Below are positions 48,085 through 59,209 of a DNA stretch of 64,000 nucleotides, piece by piece. Numbering within the stretch: position 1 is the stretch's first letter; every line of letters begins with the position of its first letter. Location: NCBI RefSeq assembly GCF_900618535.1, contig NZ_UYJA01000004.1, positions 186,001 to 250,000 of the forward strand. The letters are read 5' to 3'. This DNA is from Pseudomonas bubulae (GTDB lineage: Bacteria > Pseudomonadota > Gammaproteobacteria > Pseudomonadales > Pseudomonadaceae). A program made the position numbers and the translations under genes. The notes beneath the pieces were generated by a model, which was not told where the DNA came from, ran no database searches, and saw only the letters and a program-made list of their open reading frames with translations.

Positions 48085-48753
48085 TTATTGAACGTACAAC
48101 GCGTGTTCCAGAGGGACGTAGTATTCCTTGATCAACTCATCGATGGCTTCACGTGCCTGGTCGGTAACAAAACCTGATTCCAGCACCAGCAGTTGGTACA
48201 CACCGCGCTTGATGGCCTGCTCGCTGAGCTGGTCACTGTTTTCACGGGTGGCGCATAAAAAACCTACCCAGGAGGTGAGAATAATCCATGCATTCAGGCT
48301 CAGGGATTCAATTTGCCGGGGGCTCATGCACAAGATTTCGGCCTCGACAAAGCCAGCGTATATGGCCTGGGCCTGTGTGAGGCAGTGCTGGGAAAAACGT
48401 CGATAGCGGATGGCCAGTTCCGTGTCGCTGTGCAATAAATGCTCGATATCTCGATACAAAAAACGGTAGCGCCACATGGCATCCAGCAGTTGCTGCAGGT
48501 AGTGGTGCTTGTCGGCAACGGTTGGCAAACGCCCGTGGGGAGGGTGCAAAAAGCTCAATACCAGCGCTTCGTACTCGCTGAACAAGACCGCGATAATCGC
48601 CTGCTTGTTGGGGAAGTGGTAGTACAGATTACCGGGCGAAATTTCCATATGGGCCGCAATGTGATTAGTGCTCACACTGCGTTCGCCCAACTGGTTGAAA
48701 AGCTCCAGGCTGCTGTTGGCGATGCGCTGACTGGTTTTTAGTCGTATGGCCAT
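48085..48753 (-). CDS. TetR-family regulator
   Basis: Regulator of 222 residues, homologue of P. aeruginosa PA0367. The N-terminal helix-turn-helix is visible in VSTNHIAAHMEISPGNLYYHF (about residues 27-46). It diverges from calB, which may be its target. The 158-base spacer contains ACAGGTTAGAGC and AGCTCTAAAAACA segments but no clean palindrome that I can assign. Confidence 0.88.
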   Translation of the reverse strand: MAIRLKTSQRIANSSLELFNQLGERSVSTNHIAAHMEISPGNLYYHFPNKQAIIAVLFSEYEALVLSFLHPPHGRLPTVADKHHYLQQLLDAMWRYRFLYRDIEHLLHSDTELAIRYRRFSQHCLTQAQAIYAGFVEAEILCMSPRQIESLSLNAWIILTSWVGFLCATRENSDQLSEQAIKRGVYQLLVLESGFVTDQAREAIDELIKEYYVPLEHALYVQ

Positions 48754-48911
48754 GGGCTTGCGCTTAAATTAAAAACGAAAGGCATCTTACGGCCTAACCT
48801 TGAATCGATAAACAACACGGGGCAGACCTTCAATTGACAGGTTAGAGCACAAGCTCTAAAAACATAGTGCTCTTCTACGATAAATACCGATAAAAACTGC
48901 CTGGAGCCATC

Positions 48912-50342
48912 ATGCCTGTCGACAGCACTCACACTCACGACGCCCCGGTTCAACCGGACGCTCTCCAGTCCTTGCTCGACAAGCAGCGCCAGGCCTATGC
49001 CGCTCATCCATTCCCGCCACTTGCGCAGCGCCAGCAATGGCTCAAAAGCCTGCGCCAGCTGTTGAGCCGCGAGCGCGAGGTGCTGATCGATGCCATCAGC
49101 CAGGATTTCACCCATCGCAGCCCGGACGAGACCCTGTTTGCCGAATTGATGCCGTGCTTGCACAGCATTGATTATGCCCTCAAACACCTTAAGCGCTGGA
49201 TGAAACCTTCCTCACGCAGCGTAGGCATGATGTTCGCGCCCGCCAGTGCCAAAGTGATGTATCAGCCGCTGGGGGTTGTGGGAATTATTGTGCCGTGGAA
49301 CTACCCGCTGTATCTGGCCATCGGCCCGTTGGTTGGCGCATTGGCTGCCGGCAACCGGGTCATGCTCAAGCTCAGCGAGTTCACCCCGGTCACCGGGCAC
49401 TGGCTCAAGGATTTGCTGGGGCGGATCTTCCCCGAAGACATGGTTGCGGTGGTACTGGGCGAGGCAGATGTGGCGGTGGCGTTCTCCGGGCTGGCGTTCG
49501 ATCACTTGCTGTTCACCGGTTCCACCCATGTGGGCAAACGGGTGATGCGTGCAGCTTCTGAAAACCTGACGCCCGTAACACTGGAGCTGGGTGGTAAATC
49601 TCCCGCTATCGTGTCGGCCGATGTACCGCTCAAAGACGCTGCCCAGCGCATCGCCTGGGGCAAAACACTCAACGCCGGGCAAACCTGTATCGCTCCGGAT
49701 TATGTGCTGGTACCCCAGGATCGGGTAGACGGCTTCGTCGATGCCTACCGCCAGGCCGTTCACAGCTTTTATCCGACCCTCATCGATAACCCGGACTACA
49801 CCGCAATTATCAATGACCGGCAGCTGGCGCGCCTTGAACGGCTGCAAACCGACGCCACCCTCAAGGGCGCACGGTTGATCCCGCTGTATGAACAGGGCCA
49901 GGGGCGGCGCATGCCCCATACGCTGGTGCTGGATGTAAACGACGAGATGCACGTCATGCAGGACGAAATCTTCGGCCCTCTACTACCCGTTGTGCCCTAC
50001 TCCAATCTGGATCAGGCAATGGCCTACATCAACCGTAGACCCCGCCCTCTGGCACTGTATTACTTCGGCTACAACAAAGCCGAGCAACAGAGGGTTATCC
50101 ACACCACTCACTCGGGCGGGGTCAGCATCAACGAAACGTTGTTGCATGTGGCTATCGACGACCTGCCTTTTGGCGGCGTCGGGCATTCAGGCATGGGGCA
50201 TTACCACGGCCACGAAGGTTTCCTGACCTTCAGCAAAGCCAAGGGCGTGCTGTGCAAACAGCGCCTGAACAGCTCGCCGATGATCTATCCGCCTTATGAC
50301 CGGCAACTGGTACGCATGATCCAGAAGCTGTTTATCCGCTAA
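48912..50342 (+). CDS. calB: Coniferyl aldehyde dehydrogenase-like enzyme
   Basis: Aldehyde dehydrogenase of 476 residues, homologue of PA0366. Cofactor segment GIIVPWNYPLYLAI, Glu in LELGGKSPAIV, catalytic Cys in NAGQTCIAPDYV (about residue 261). The C-terminal membrane-proximal FLTFSKAKGVLCKQ tail is typical of the fatty-aldehyde/coniferyl-aldehyde branch. The substrate name is by family; long-chain aldehydes are equally possible. CTGGAG upstream of the ATG. Confidence 0.85.
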   Translation: MPVDSTHTHDAPVQPDALQSLLDKQRQAYAAHPFPPLAQRQQWLKSLRQLLSREREVLIDAISQDFTHRSPDETLFAELMPCLHSIDYALKHLKRWMKPSSRSVGMMFAPASAKVMYQPLGVVGIIVPWNYPLYLAIGPLVGALAAGNRVMLKLSEFTPVTGHWLKDLLGRIFPEDMVAVVLGEADVAVAFSGLAFDHLLFTGSTHVGKRVMRAASENLTPVTLELGGKSPAIVSADVPLKDAAQRIAWGKTLNAGQTCIAPDYVLVPQDRVDGFVDAYRQAVHSFYPTLIDNPDYTAIINDRQLARLERLQTDATLKGARLIPLYEQGQGRRMPHTLVLDVNDEMHVMQDEIFGPLLPVVPYSNLDQAMAYINRRPRPLALYYFGYNKAEQQRVIHTTHSGGVSINETLLHVAIDDLPFGGVGHSGMGHYHGHEGFLTFSKAKGVLCKQRLNSSPMIYPPYDRQLVRMIQKLFIR

Positions 50343-50426
50343 CGGGCTTTATCGAAAAACTGGCGAGCCTACTGGGCCAACGCCTGAAAAAATCATGAAA
50401 AAGCAGTAAATTCGTCGCGTCTATAG

Positions 50427-51347
<921 letters not shown>

Positions 51348-51368
51348 TTCATCGTCTATGCGATGTAT

Positions 51369-51452
51369 GTGGGAGCGGGCTGCTCGCGATAGATTCACTG
51401 CGATCGACCCGTTCGACCGAGGTGGTTGCATCGCGAGCAAGCCCGCTCCCAC
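51369..51452. repeat. REP doublet between fdx and mutM
   Basis: GTGGGAGCGGGCTGCTCGCG (one base shorter than the other copies) and CGCGAGCAAGCCCGCTCCCA flank about 43 bases, between convergent genes. Confidence 0.85.
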
Positions 51453-51476
51453 AAGAGTTCAGCGCAGGACTGGTGG

Positions 51477-52289
51477 CTACGTCTGGCAACGCGGGCAAAA
51501 CACGCTCGCACGCTGGCCCAGTTTGACGTCACGCAGTTCCGTGCCGCAAACCTTGCACGGTTCATAACCACGCCCGTATACAAACAGCTCCTGCTGAAAA
51601 TAACCGGGCTGGCCATCGCCACCAATAAAGTCGCGCAATGTGGTGCCGCCCCGCTCGATAGCGGCCGCCAGAATCCGCTTGATCTCAATCGCCAGCTTCA
51701 AATAGCGTGCCCGGGAAATACTCCCGGCGGCGCGACGCGGGTCAATACCTGCGGCAAACAGCGCTTCGGTCGCATAAATATTACCCACGCCCACCACCAC
51801 CGCGTTGTCCATGATGAAGGGTTTGACCGCCATCGAACGCTTGCGCGACAGCTGAAACAGCCGCTCACCATCAAACAGGTCGGTCAGCGGCTCCGGCCCC
51901 AGGCGCACCAGCAGCTCATGGTTCAGCGGGTCAAGGCTCCAGAGCATCGCCCCGAACCGGCGCGGGTCGGTATAACGCAGGGCCAGCCCGGACTCCAGCT
52001 CGATATCCACATGCTCATGCCTGGCCGCAGGTAACCCGGCCTCCACCAGCCGCAGGTTGCCCGACATGCCCAAGTGGCTGATCAATGTCCCAACCTCGGC
52101 ATTGATCAGCAAATACTTGGCCCGGCGCTCGACCAGCACAATACGCTGCCCCGACAACCGCACATCGAGATCCTCAGGGATCGGCCAGCGCAAACGACGA
52201 TCGCGCACAATCACCCGACTGACCCGCTGCCCTTCAAGGTGCGGGGCTATGCCGCGGCGGGTGGTTTCGACTTCAGGTAATTCAGGCAT
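51477..52289 (-). CDS. mutM: MutM, formamidopyrimidine-DNA glycosylase
   Basis: DNA repair enzyme of 270 residues removing 8-oxoguanine. The start [13 protein letters not shown] supplies the catalytic N-terminal proline and Glu; the C-terminal zinc finger is CKVCG with 16 residues to CPRC. An upstream in-frame extension is not credible because Pro2 must be terminal. Confidence 0.97.
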   Translation of the reverse strand: MPELPEVETTRRGIAPHLEGQRVSRVIVRDRRLRWPIPEDLDVRLSGQRIVLVERRAKYLLINAEVGTLISHLGMSGNLRLVEAGLPAARHEHVDIELESGLALRYTDPRRFGAMLWSLDPLNHELLVRLGPEPLTDLFDGERLFQLSRKRSMAVKPFIMDNAVVVGVGNIYATEALFAAGIDPRRAAGSISRARYLKLAIEIKRILAAAIERGGTTLRDFIGGDGQPGYFQQELFVYGRGYEPCKVCGTELRDVKLGQRASVFCPRCQT

Positions 52290-52439
52290 GGGGGCTCCGC
52301 ACTCTGGAATAGCTGGCGATTCTAGCGGAAATTTCAGCGCCACTGAGCCCGTGATCCGACGCAATGCGGTGAATCAGCCAAGCCTCAGGGTTGCGTCTAA
52401 GGCTATAATCGCGCCCTTTTCAATACCCGGAGCGACGTC

Positions 52440-53636
52440 ATGTCCCTGCCAAGCCTGCGCCTTAAAGCCAATGCCGATCGACGCCTGCGCGCCGGCCACC
52501 TGTGGGTCTACAGCAACGAAATCGATGTAGCTGCCACACCACTGAACGGTTTTAAGGCCGGCGACCAAGCGGTACTCGAAACCGCCGGCGGCAAGCCGCT
52601 GGGCATCGTTGCCATGAGCCCCAACAACCTGATCTGTGCACGCCTGCTGTCGCGCGACATCAAGCTGCCACTGGACAAGTCGCTGCTGGTACACCGCCTG
52701 AACGTGGCCCTGTCCCTGCGTGAGCGTCTGTTCGACAAGCCTTACTACCGCCTGGTCTACGGCGACTCCGATTTGTTGCCGGGCCTGGTGGTTGACCGTT
52801 TCGGCGACATTCTGGTGGTTCAACTGGCCTCGGCCACAATGGAACACCACAAAGAAGACGTGATCGCAGCCCTGGTGCAAGTCATCAAGCCAAGCGGCAT
52901 CCTGTTCAAGAACGACTCGGCTGCCCGTGATGCCGAAGGCCTTGAACGCTACGTTGAAACCGTCTTCGGCCTGGTACCGGAGTGGGTTGCCCTGGAAGAA
53001 AACGGCGTGAAGTTCGAAGCACCGGTGATCGCCGGGCAAAAAACCGGCTGGTTCTATGACCACCGCATGAACCGTGCGCGTCTGGCCCCGTACGTCAAAG
53101 GTAAACGCGTACTGGATCTGTACAGCTACATCGGCGGCTGGGGTATTCAAGCCGGTGCGTTTGGCGCCAGCGAAGTGTTCTGCGTTGACGCCTCGTCCTT
53201 CGCCCTTGACGGTGTTGAGCGCAACGCTGCGCTGAACGGCTTTGCCGAGAAAGTCACCTGCATGGAAGGCGACGTGTTTGAAGCTCTCAAGGAGCTTAAA
53301 GCCAACGAAGAGCGTTTCGACGTGATCGTGGCCGACCCGCCGGCGTTCATCAAACGCAAAAAAGACCTGAAAAATGGCGAAGGCGCTTACCGCCGCCTGA
53401 ACGAGCAAGCCATGCGCCTGCTCAACAAGGACGGCATTCTGGTCAGCGCATCGTGCTCGATGCACCTGCCCGAAGACGACCTGCAAAACATCCTGCTGAC
53501 CAGCGCCCGCCATCTGGACCGCAACATGCAGCTGCTGGAGCGCGGCGGCCAGGGCCCGGACCACCCGGTGCACCCGGCCATCCCGGAAACACGCTACATC
53601 AAGAGCATCACCTGCCGTTTGCTGCCTAACAGCTAA
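52440..53636 (+). CDS. rlmI: RlmI, 23S rRNA m5C1962 methyltransferase
   Basis: Methyltransferase of 398 residues with an N-terminal PUA domain (ADRRLRAGHLWVYSNEI, about residues 11-27), SAM-binding VLDLYSYIGGWGIQA, VADPPAFIKRKKDL, and the catalytic Cys in SASCSMHL. Ribosome site CGGAG. Diverges from mutM across a 150-base spacer. Confidence 0.93.
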   Translation: MSLPSLRLKANADRRLRAGHLWVYSNEIDVAATPLNGFKAGDQAVLETAGGKPLGIVAMSPNNLICARLLSRDIKLPLDKSLLVHRLNVALSLRERLFDKPYYRLVYGDSDLLPGLVVDRFGDILVVQLASATMEHHKEDVIAALVQVIKPSGILFKNDSAARDAEGLERYVETVFGLVPEWVALEENGVKFEAPVIAGQKTGWFYDHRMNRARLAPYVKGKRVLDLYSYIGGWGIQAGAFGASEVFCVDASSFALDGVERNAALNGFAEKVTCMEGDVFEALKELKANEERFDVIVADPPAFIKRKKDLKNGEGAYRRLNEQAMRLLNKDGILVSASCSMHLPEDDLQNILLTSARHLDRNMQLLERGGQGPDHPVHPAIPETRYIKSITCRLLPNS

Positions 53637-53651
53637 GACGCACATCACCTC

Positions 53652-53796
53652 GTAGCAGCTGCCGAATGAACGAGGCTGCGTTCGATTGCAAAGCAATCGT
53701 AAAACCTGAACTCCCGGTCTGTTAGTTAAACCGCGGGCTCAGGTTTTACGACGGCTGCGCCGCCGAACGCAGCCTTCGTTCCTCGGCAGCTGCTAC
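53652..53796. repeat. Paired inverted repeat, GTAGCAGCTGCC family
   Basis: GTAGCAGCTGCCGAA...CGAGGCTGCGTTCG and CGAACGCAGCCTTCG...GGCAGCTGCTAC pair, with an inner GTAAAACCTGA / TCAGGTTTTAC dyad. The longest and cleanest of the five copies, lying between the convergent rlmI and DUF4153 genes. Confidence 0.85.
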
Positions 53797-53803
53797 GGGG
53801 GGC

Positions 53804-55495
53804 TCAAGGCTTGCGAAGCTTCTCCAGCTTCGGCGTCAGCTCAACCTCGCCAATCTGCAACGATTGATAAGTCGGCTTCACCACCTTCACATTGCCCTGG
53901 CGGATCTTCTCGATCAGCTCCAGCGCACTCTCATCCCCCAGGTAAGTCCCGGCTCGCCGCCATTTGCCCTGAGCATCACGCTTGAAGAAGTGCAACGGTT
54001 CGGACCACTTGTTCTTGGGTAATTGCAGGACCTCCGGCTGCCCGTCCTGATCCAGATCCACGGCCCACAGGGCGCAACCTGGCGCCAGGCACAACTGCCC
54101 GTCAAACCCCTTGTCCTCAAACTGCTCACTGCCCTCGACCTTGGGCCCGATCCATTCCAGCAACCGCTCCGACCCTCTGGGGCCATTGCCCGAACCTGCT
54201 TCCTTGAGGCGTTTCAGCAAGACTTGCCGCTGCGGCCCGGTCAGTACCAGCCCTTGCTCGACTTGCACCAACAACGCGTCATACGCCTGCTTGCCCTGAG
54301 GCCCCAGACGATTGCGCAAGGTATCTGCATCAAAGGTATCCACCGCAGTCTTGCCGCTGAGCAAGCGCTGCACCTGATTGTTCGCACTCAACTTGAGCGG
54401 GCTGAACCACGGCGTATGCAACCCCAGCAGCACCACCACGCACAGCAGCGCAATTAGCGGATTGCTGGCGCGCAAGCTGCCCAGCCAGACGGCCCTTGAA
54501 GCAAACACGGCCCAAACCGCCGCCAGGCTGTGAACAAAAATAACCAGCACCAGCACCATGGCGAGGATCCGTGACGGGGTCAGGCCGTACTGCTCGATAC
54601 GCAGCCAGGTCGAATACCCTGCCAACACCACCAGCACCGGTAAACACAGCAGGCACAGGTCGATCACCCGCACCAGCCAGACCGGGTACCCGCTGCCCTG
54701 GGTGCCATCCTGAAACACGCCATTGAGCAAAAACAAACTGACCGCCACCAGCCACAGCATGATCGGCGTCGAATAACCGGTATCCCAGATCGGCTCCAGC
54801 CCGGTAAAGGGCAAAGCGAAGGTGAACACAATGACAATCAACGCACTCAACGGCAGCAAAAAGCGGCATAGCGCCAGCAGAATCCCGCGCAGCAGCCCGA
54901 TCACCCGGTCCTTTTCACGCCCCATATGAACGCCCAGGGCAAACACCATCGCCGAACTGACATACATAAACCCGTCAGTTGAGAACAGCTTGTTGAGCGC
55001 CACGATGCCGAGCATCTTGAACAGCCCGCCCCACAACAGCAGCAATGCCCAGAACACGCCATTCAACAGCAACCCCAGAAGCACGATAAACACCGTGTCC
55101 CAAGCATGGCGAAACAGGTCCTGGTAGCGTGGGTAGCGCCCTTCACGGGTCGGCCAGCTCAGAATAAAAACCGTACACACATAGGTAACGACTACGGCAA
55201 AGAAGGTCCAGCTGCCCACCAGCCAACTGCCTGAGCGCCAATACTCATCGCCGTCCCAAAATACCCAGGCACTGATTGACGTCATGACTGCCGTGAGTCC
55301 GAGCACCCGCCATACCGTGCCACGCTGGCGGATATTCTCATCCAGCAGCAACAGGTTGATGCCACCCACCAGCACTGCCGTCATCAGGCCATAACGGACT
55401 CCCGGCTCGTCTATGGCGGTGCTCAGCCACAGCAACAGCCCTTGCACCAGGCCGATCACCAGATACGTTTTGACAGATCGCTCAAGCGTCAGCAT
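53804..55495 (-). CDS. DUF4153 membrane protein
   Basis: Protein of 563 residues with about ten membrane helices in the first 370 residues, which is the DUF4153 layout, and a soluble C-terminal tail of about 190 residues outside or inside the membrane. The tail holds WAVDLDQDGQPEVLQL, a calcium-loop-like DxDxDG motif of the FG-GAP/dockerin kind. Function unknown. Start MLTLERSVKTYLVIG has AGGGTTCC upstream. Diverges from ilvD. Confidence 0.8.
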   Translation of the reverse strand: MLTLERSVKTYLVIGLVQGLLLWLSTAIDEPGVRYGLMTAVLVGGINLLLLDENIRQRGTVWRVLGLTAVMTSISAWVFWDGDEYWRSGSWLVGSWTFFAVVVTYVCTVFILSWPTREGRYPRYQDLFRHAWDTVFIVLLGLLLNGVFWALLLLWGGLFKMLGIVALNKLFSTDGFMYVSSAMVFALGVHMGREKDRVIGLLRGILLALCRFLLPLSALIVIVFTFALPFTGLEPIWDTGYSTPIMLWLVAVSLFLLNGVFQDGTQGSGYPVWLVRVIDLCLLCLPVLVVLAGYSTWLRIEQYGLTPSRILAMVLVLVIFVHSLAAVWAVFASRAVWLGSLRASNPLIALLCVVVLLGLHTPWFSPLKLSANNQVQRLLSGKTAVDTFDADTLRNRLGPQGKQAYDALLVQVEQGLVLTGPQRQVLLKRLKEAGSGNGPRGSERLLEWIGPKVEGSEQFEDKGFDGQLCLAPGCALWAVDLDQDGQPEVLQLPKNKWSEPLHFFKRDAQGKWRRAGTYLGDESALELIEKIRQGNVKVVKPTYQSLQIGEVELTPKLEKLRKP

Positions 55496-55876
55496 TTGGA
55501 ACCCTCACTACAAAACCAATCGCACACTATTACTTGATTGCCGTTAAATGGTCGTGCCACTTATTAAAAATAGTTCTTTCCCACACAAAAGCAGGCCAGG
55601 CCTTACTAGAGCTGATTGCCTCATGCAGTATCCCAAGTCGTTCATTTGTACCCTGGCGCAACCCTCGGGCCCATTCCCTCCCGCCGCCAGCCGTGTAGAA
55701 TCGACGCATTCATCGCCAATCATCCCCGGCGGGTTTATGAGCTCAAGCCCAGACGCGCGGCGATCCCGCAGCGTTTACGGCAACTCGCGGATACGTGGTC
55801 ATTTTCTGTGTGATCCGCCTGTCATTAGAAGCTCACTTCCCTGTTTGTTACCTGATTAGCCGCCCGGAGTTGCTCC
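55496..55876. other. 381-base divergent spacer DUF4153 / ilvD
   Basis: No gene is supported; two short open frames here lack homology that I recognise and ribosome sites. TAGAAT at 55696-55701 could be a -10 box for ilvD. That would leave a 170-base leader, long enough for regulation, but I see no attenuator peptide rich in Ile/Leu/Val and no clear terminator hairpin. Confidence 0.45.
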
Positions 55877-57724
55877 ATGCCTGACTATCGTTCGAAAACC
55901 TCCACCCATGGCCGCAACATGGCCGGTGCCCGCGCTTTGTGGCGCGCCACGGGGATGAAAGATGCCGACTTTAAAAAGCCGATCATCGCCATTGCCAACT
56001 CCTTCACCCAGTTCGTACCCGGCCACGTCCACCTCAAGGACATGGGCCAGCTGGTAGCCCGCGAGATCGAGCGCGCAGGCGGCGTTGCCAAAGAATTCAA
56101 CACCATTGCCGTCGACGACGGCATCGCCATGGGCCATGACGGCATGCTGTACTCGCTGCCTAGCCGCGAGATCATCGCCGACTCCGTGGAATACATGGTC
56201 AACGCCCACTGCGCCGACGCCATTGTGTGCATCTCCAACTGCGACAAGATCACCCCTGGCATGCTGATGGCCTCCTTGCGCCTCAACATCCCAGTGATTT
56301 TCGTTTCCGGCGGGCCGATGGAAGCAGGCAAGACCAAGCTCGCCAGCCACGGTCTGGATCTGGTAGACGCCATGGTGATCGCCGCCGACTCCAGCGCTTC
56401 TGACGAGAAAGTTGCCGAGTACGAGCGCAGCGCTTGCCCGACGTGCGGTTCGTGCTCCGGCATGTTCACTGCCAACTCTATGAACTGCCTGACCGAAGCC
56501 CTGGGTCTGGCCTTGCCGGGCAACGGCTCGGCACTGGCTACCCACAGCGACCGCGAACAATTGTTCCTGCAAGCCGGACGCACCATCGTTGATCTGTGCC
56601 GCCAGTACTACGTCGAGAACGACGAGTCGGTATTGCCGCGCAATATCGCCAACTTCAAGGCGTTCGAAAACGCCATGACGCTGGACATCGCCATGGGCGG
56701 TTCGACCAACACCATCCTGCACTTGCTGGCTGCGGCCCAAGAAGCCGAAATCGACTTCGACCTTAAAGACATCGACCGCCTGTCACGTCATGTGCCGCAG
56801 CTGTGCAAAGTGGCGCCGAACATTCAGAAGTACCATATGGAAGACGTTCACCGCGCCGGTGGTATTTTTTCCATCCTTGGCTCGTTGGCCCGCGGCGGCC
56901 TGCTGCACACCGATTTGCCGACCGTACACAGCAAGACCATGGCCGAAGGCATCGCCAAATGGGACATCACCCAGACTGACGACGAAGCCGTGCACACGTT
57001 CTTCCGTGCAGGCCCGGCCGGTATCCCGACGCAAACCGCGTTCAGCCAGTCGACCCGCTGGGACACCCTCGACGACGACCGTGAAAACGGCTGCATCCGC
57101 AGTGTCGAGCACGCCTACTCGCAAGAAGGCGGCCTGGCCGTGCTGTACGGCAACATCGCTCTGGATGGTTGCGTGGTTAAAACCGCGGGCGTCGACGAGT
57201 CGATCCACGTGTTCGAAGGCAACGCCAAGATCTTCGAAAGCCAGGACAGCGCCGTGCGCGGCATTCTGGCGGACGAAGTACAGGCCGGCGACATCGTGAT
57301 CATCCGTTACGAAGGCCCTAAAGGCGGCCCGGGCATGCAAGAGATGCTCTACCCGACGTCGTACCTGAAATCCAAAGGCCTGGGCAAAGCCTGTGCGCTG
57401 CTCACCGACGGTCGTTTCTCGGGCGGTACTTCGGGCCTGTCCATCGGTCATGCTTCACCGGAAGCAGCCGCTGGTGGCGCGATTGGCCTGGTGCAGGACG
57501 GCGACAAAGTGCTGATCGACATCCCGAACCGTTCGATCAACCTGTTGATCAGCGACGAAGAGATAGCAGCCCGTCGTGCCGAGCAAGACAAGAAAGGCTG
57601 GAAGCCGGTGGAAGTGCGTCCGCGCAAAGTCACCACGGCCCTCAAGGCCTATGCGTTGCTGGCCACCAGCGCCGACAAGGGCGCGGTGCGTGATAAAGCG
57701 CTGTTGGACAAATTGGTGCCATAA
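55877..57724 (+). CDS. ilvD: Dihydroxy-acid dehydratase
   Basis: Fe-S enzyme of 615 residues in Ile, Leu and Val synthesis. Cluster cysteines lie in [11 protein letters not shown] and [38 protein letters not shown] is the C-terminal signature. Start [20 protein letters not shown] with CCGGAG upstream. Terminator follows 17 bases after the stop. Confidence 0.97.
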   Translation: MPDYRSKTSTHGRNMAGARALWRATGMKDADFKKPIIAIANSFTQFVPGHVHLKDMGQLVAREIERAGGVAKEFNTIAVDDGIAMGHDGMLYSLPSREIIADSVEYMVNAHCADAIVCISNCDKITPGMLMASLRLNIPVIFVSGGPMEAGKTKLASHGLDLVDAMVIAADSSASDEKVAEYERSACPTCGSCSGMFTANSMNCLTEALGLALPGNGSALATHSDREQLFLQAGRTIVDLCRQYYVENDESVLPRNIANFKAFENAMTLDIAMGGSTNTILHLLAAAQEAEIDFDLKDIDRLSRHVPQLCKVAPNIQKYHMEDVHRAGGIFSILGSLARGGLLHTDLPTVHSKTMAEGIAKWDITQTDDEAVHTFFRAGPAGIPTQTAFSQSTRWDTLDDDRENGCIRSVEHAYSQEGGLAVLYGNIALDGCVVKTAGVDESIHVFEGNAKIFESQDSAVRGILADEVQAGDIVIIRYEGPKGGPGMQEMLYPTSYLKSKGLGKACALLTDGRFSGGTSGLSIGHASPEAAAGGAIGLVQDGDKVLIDIPNRSINLLISDEEIAARRAEQDKKGWKPVEVRPRKVTTALKAYALLATSADKGAVRDKALLDKLVP

Positions 57725-57740
57725 GCCAATACGTTGAACA

Positions 57741-57769
57741 AAAATCCCGGCCATGTGCCGGGATTTTTG
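57741..57769 (+). terminator. Rho-independent terminator of ilvD
   Basis: AAAATCCCGG, loop CCATGTG, CCGGGATTTTT: a ten-base perfect stem with a T run. Confidence 0.92.
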
Positions 57770-57786
57770 GTTCATACACCAACTCT

Positions 57787-57930
57787 GTAGCAGTTGCCGT
57801 AGGAACGAGGCTGCGTTCGGCGGCAAAGCCGTCGTGAAATCAGACACTTCGGTACATCAGAAATATTGAAGACTCAGGTTTACGACGACTACGTCGCCGA
57901 ACGCAGCCTTCGTCCCTCGGCAGCTGCTAC
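57787..57930. repeat. Paired inverted repeat, GTAGCAGTTGCC family
   Basis: GTAGCAGTTGCCGTAGGAACG...GGCTGCGTTCGGCG pairs with CGCCGAACGCAGCC...GGCAGCTGCTAC. It lies between the convergent ilvD and pchP genes, touching the pchP end. Confidence 0.85.
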
Positions 57931-57934
57931 GTCA

Positions 57935-58990
57935 CTACTGGATCTGATCCGGCTTGACGATTACCCAGTTTTTATCCGCCGTTACCGGCAACCCCTCTTT
58001 GGCTTGCGCCGCCGCATTCTTGGCCATCATGCCTTCCAGTTGCGCCATGTATTTGTCTTTGCGGTTGATCCACAAGTGCACCCCGCCCTTGGCCACGTCC
58101 ACGCCGTGAAATAGCATATAGCCATCACTGGACGGCGTATCGCCGCCCACCAGCACCGGCTTTTTCCACTGGTCGATATAGGTCAGGATCGCCGCCTGCT
58201 TGCCCGCCATCCATGTCGCCGGAGTCCACAGATAAGGGGTCAACTCCAGCCCCAGGTTGGCTTTCTCGTTGTATGTACCGGCGCTGATCTGTTTGCGGGC
58301 AGTGGTCAGCTCACCAGTTTTGCGGTCCTTGAGCAGCGTACTCACGCCAATCACGTTTTGCGGTTTGACGTTGTAACCGTACTTGGGATCGGCCGCGACC
58401 ATGCGCACCAGCTCTTCCGAAGCCGCGGTCATGACATAGACCTCAATGCCGTTTTCCATCAGTTTGTTGAACAGTTCGACCTGTCCGGTAAACACCTTGG
58501 GCGGCTGAACCTCGGAGGTCTTGACCACATCCCCCTCGAAGTAAGTCACTGGCACCGGTTTGCCCGAGGCCATCAGCTCATCCACGTAACCCTTGAGCTG
58601 TTGCAGGGTAAAGCCGGAAAACACCTGGGCCACCCACGGGTAACACACCATGTCGTCCACTTCGCACAAGCGATAGTAGTAACTGAACAGGCTTTCTTTA
58701 TGTTCGGCAGTGTCTTTGAACGGGATCAGTTTGAGCGACGGGTCGAGACTGTCACGGGTGATCAGGCCCTTGTTTTCCATAAACGGCAGCAGCGCTTCTT
58801 CCAGATCGTTGCGGTAGCTGGTGTTATCCATGTCAAAGACCGCGAAATTACCCTTGTTCGCGTTGGCAGCAATCATGGCGTCCAGTTGCCTGGCCTGATC
58901 GGCGGGCCAGTGTTTGAGTTCTGTGGCCAACACCTGGCCCGCAAGCCCCATACACAGAGTTAACGCTGTCAGCTTGGCGGTCAGGTTCAT
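57935..58990 (-). CDS. pchP: PchP, phosphorylcholine phosphatase
   Basis: Periplasmic HAD-family phosphatase of 351 residues that frees choline from phosphorylcholine. The signal peptide ends at residue 22 (QVLA/TEL). In mature numbering the published P. aeruginosa motifs fall exactly in place: DMDNT at 31-35, Lys242, and GDTPSSD at 261-267. Motif II reads TAA at 166-168 where P. aeruginosa has SAA, a conservative change. The enzyme feeds choline into BetT/BetBA, encoded 40 kb away, and in P. aeruginosa it is a GbdR target. No clean 21-bp array was found in its 219-base upstream spacer. Confidence 0.9.
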   Translation of the reverse strand: MNLTAKLTALTLCMGLAGQVLATELKHWPADQARQLDAMIAANANKGNFAVFDMDNTSYRNDLEEALLPFMENKGLITRDSLDPSLKLIPFKDTAEHKESLFSYYYRLCEVDDMVCYPWVAQVFSGFTLQQLKGYVDELMASGKPVPVTYFEGDVVKTSEVQPPKVFTGQVELFNKLMENGIEVYVMTAASEELVRMVAADPKYGYNVKPQNVIGVSTLLKDRKTGELTTARKQISAGTYNEKANLGLELTPYLWTPATWMAGKQAAILTYIDQWKKPVLVGGDTPSSDGYMLFHGVDVAKGGVHLWINRKDKYMAQLEGMMAKNAAAQAKEGLPVTADKNWVIVKPDQIQ

Positions 58991-59209
58991 CAGCTATGCT
59001 CCTAGTCAAAAGCACAGACGCTAACAAACCTGTATGACAGTTTTTGGCTTGGGCACGACTATCATCGTCCTGTCTGCGCCACCTGCTTATTCCAAAAACC
59101 TTGGTTGTCATTCCACATCGGTATATTTGTAGATATATCAACCTGTTACGATTTCCGGTTCGCAATAGTTACATCCAAGACTGGTACAAGTCGTCCCCTC
59201 GGAGCTTTC

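Noticed and set aside
55548..55859. 103-codon frame before ilvD
   Set aside because: Ser/Pro/Arg-rich, no ribosome site, spans the probable ilvD promoter.
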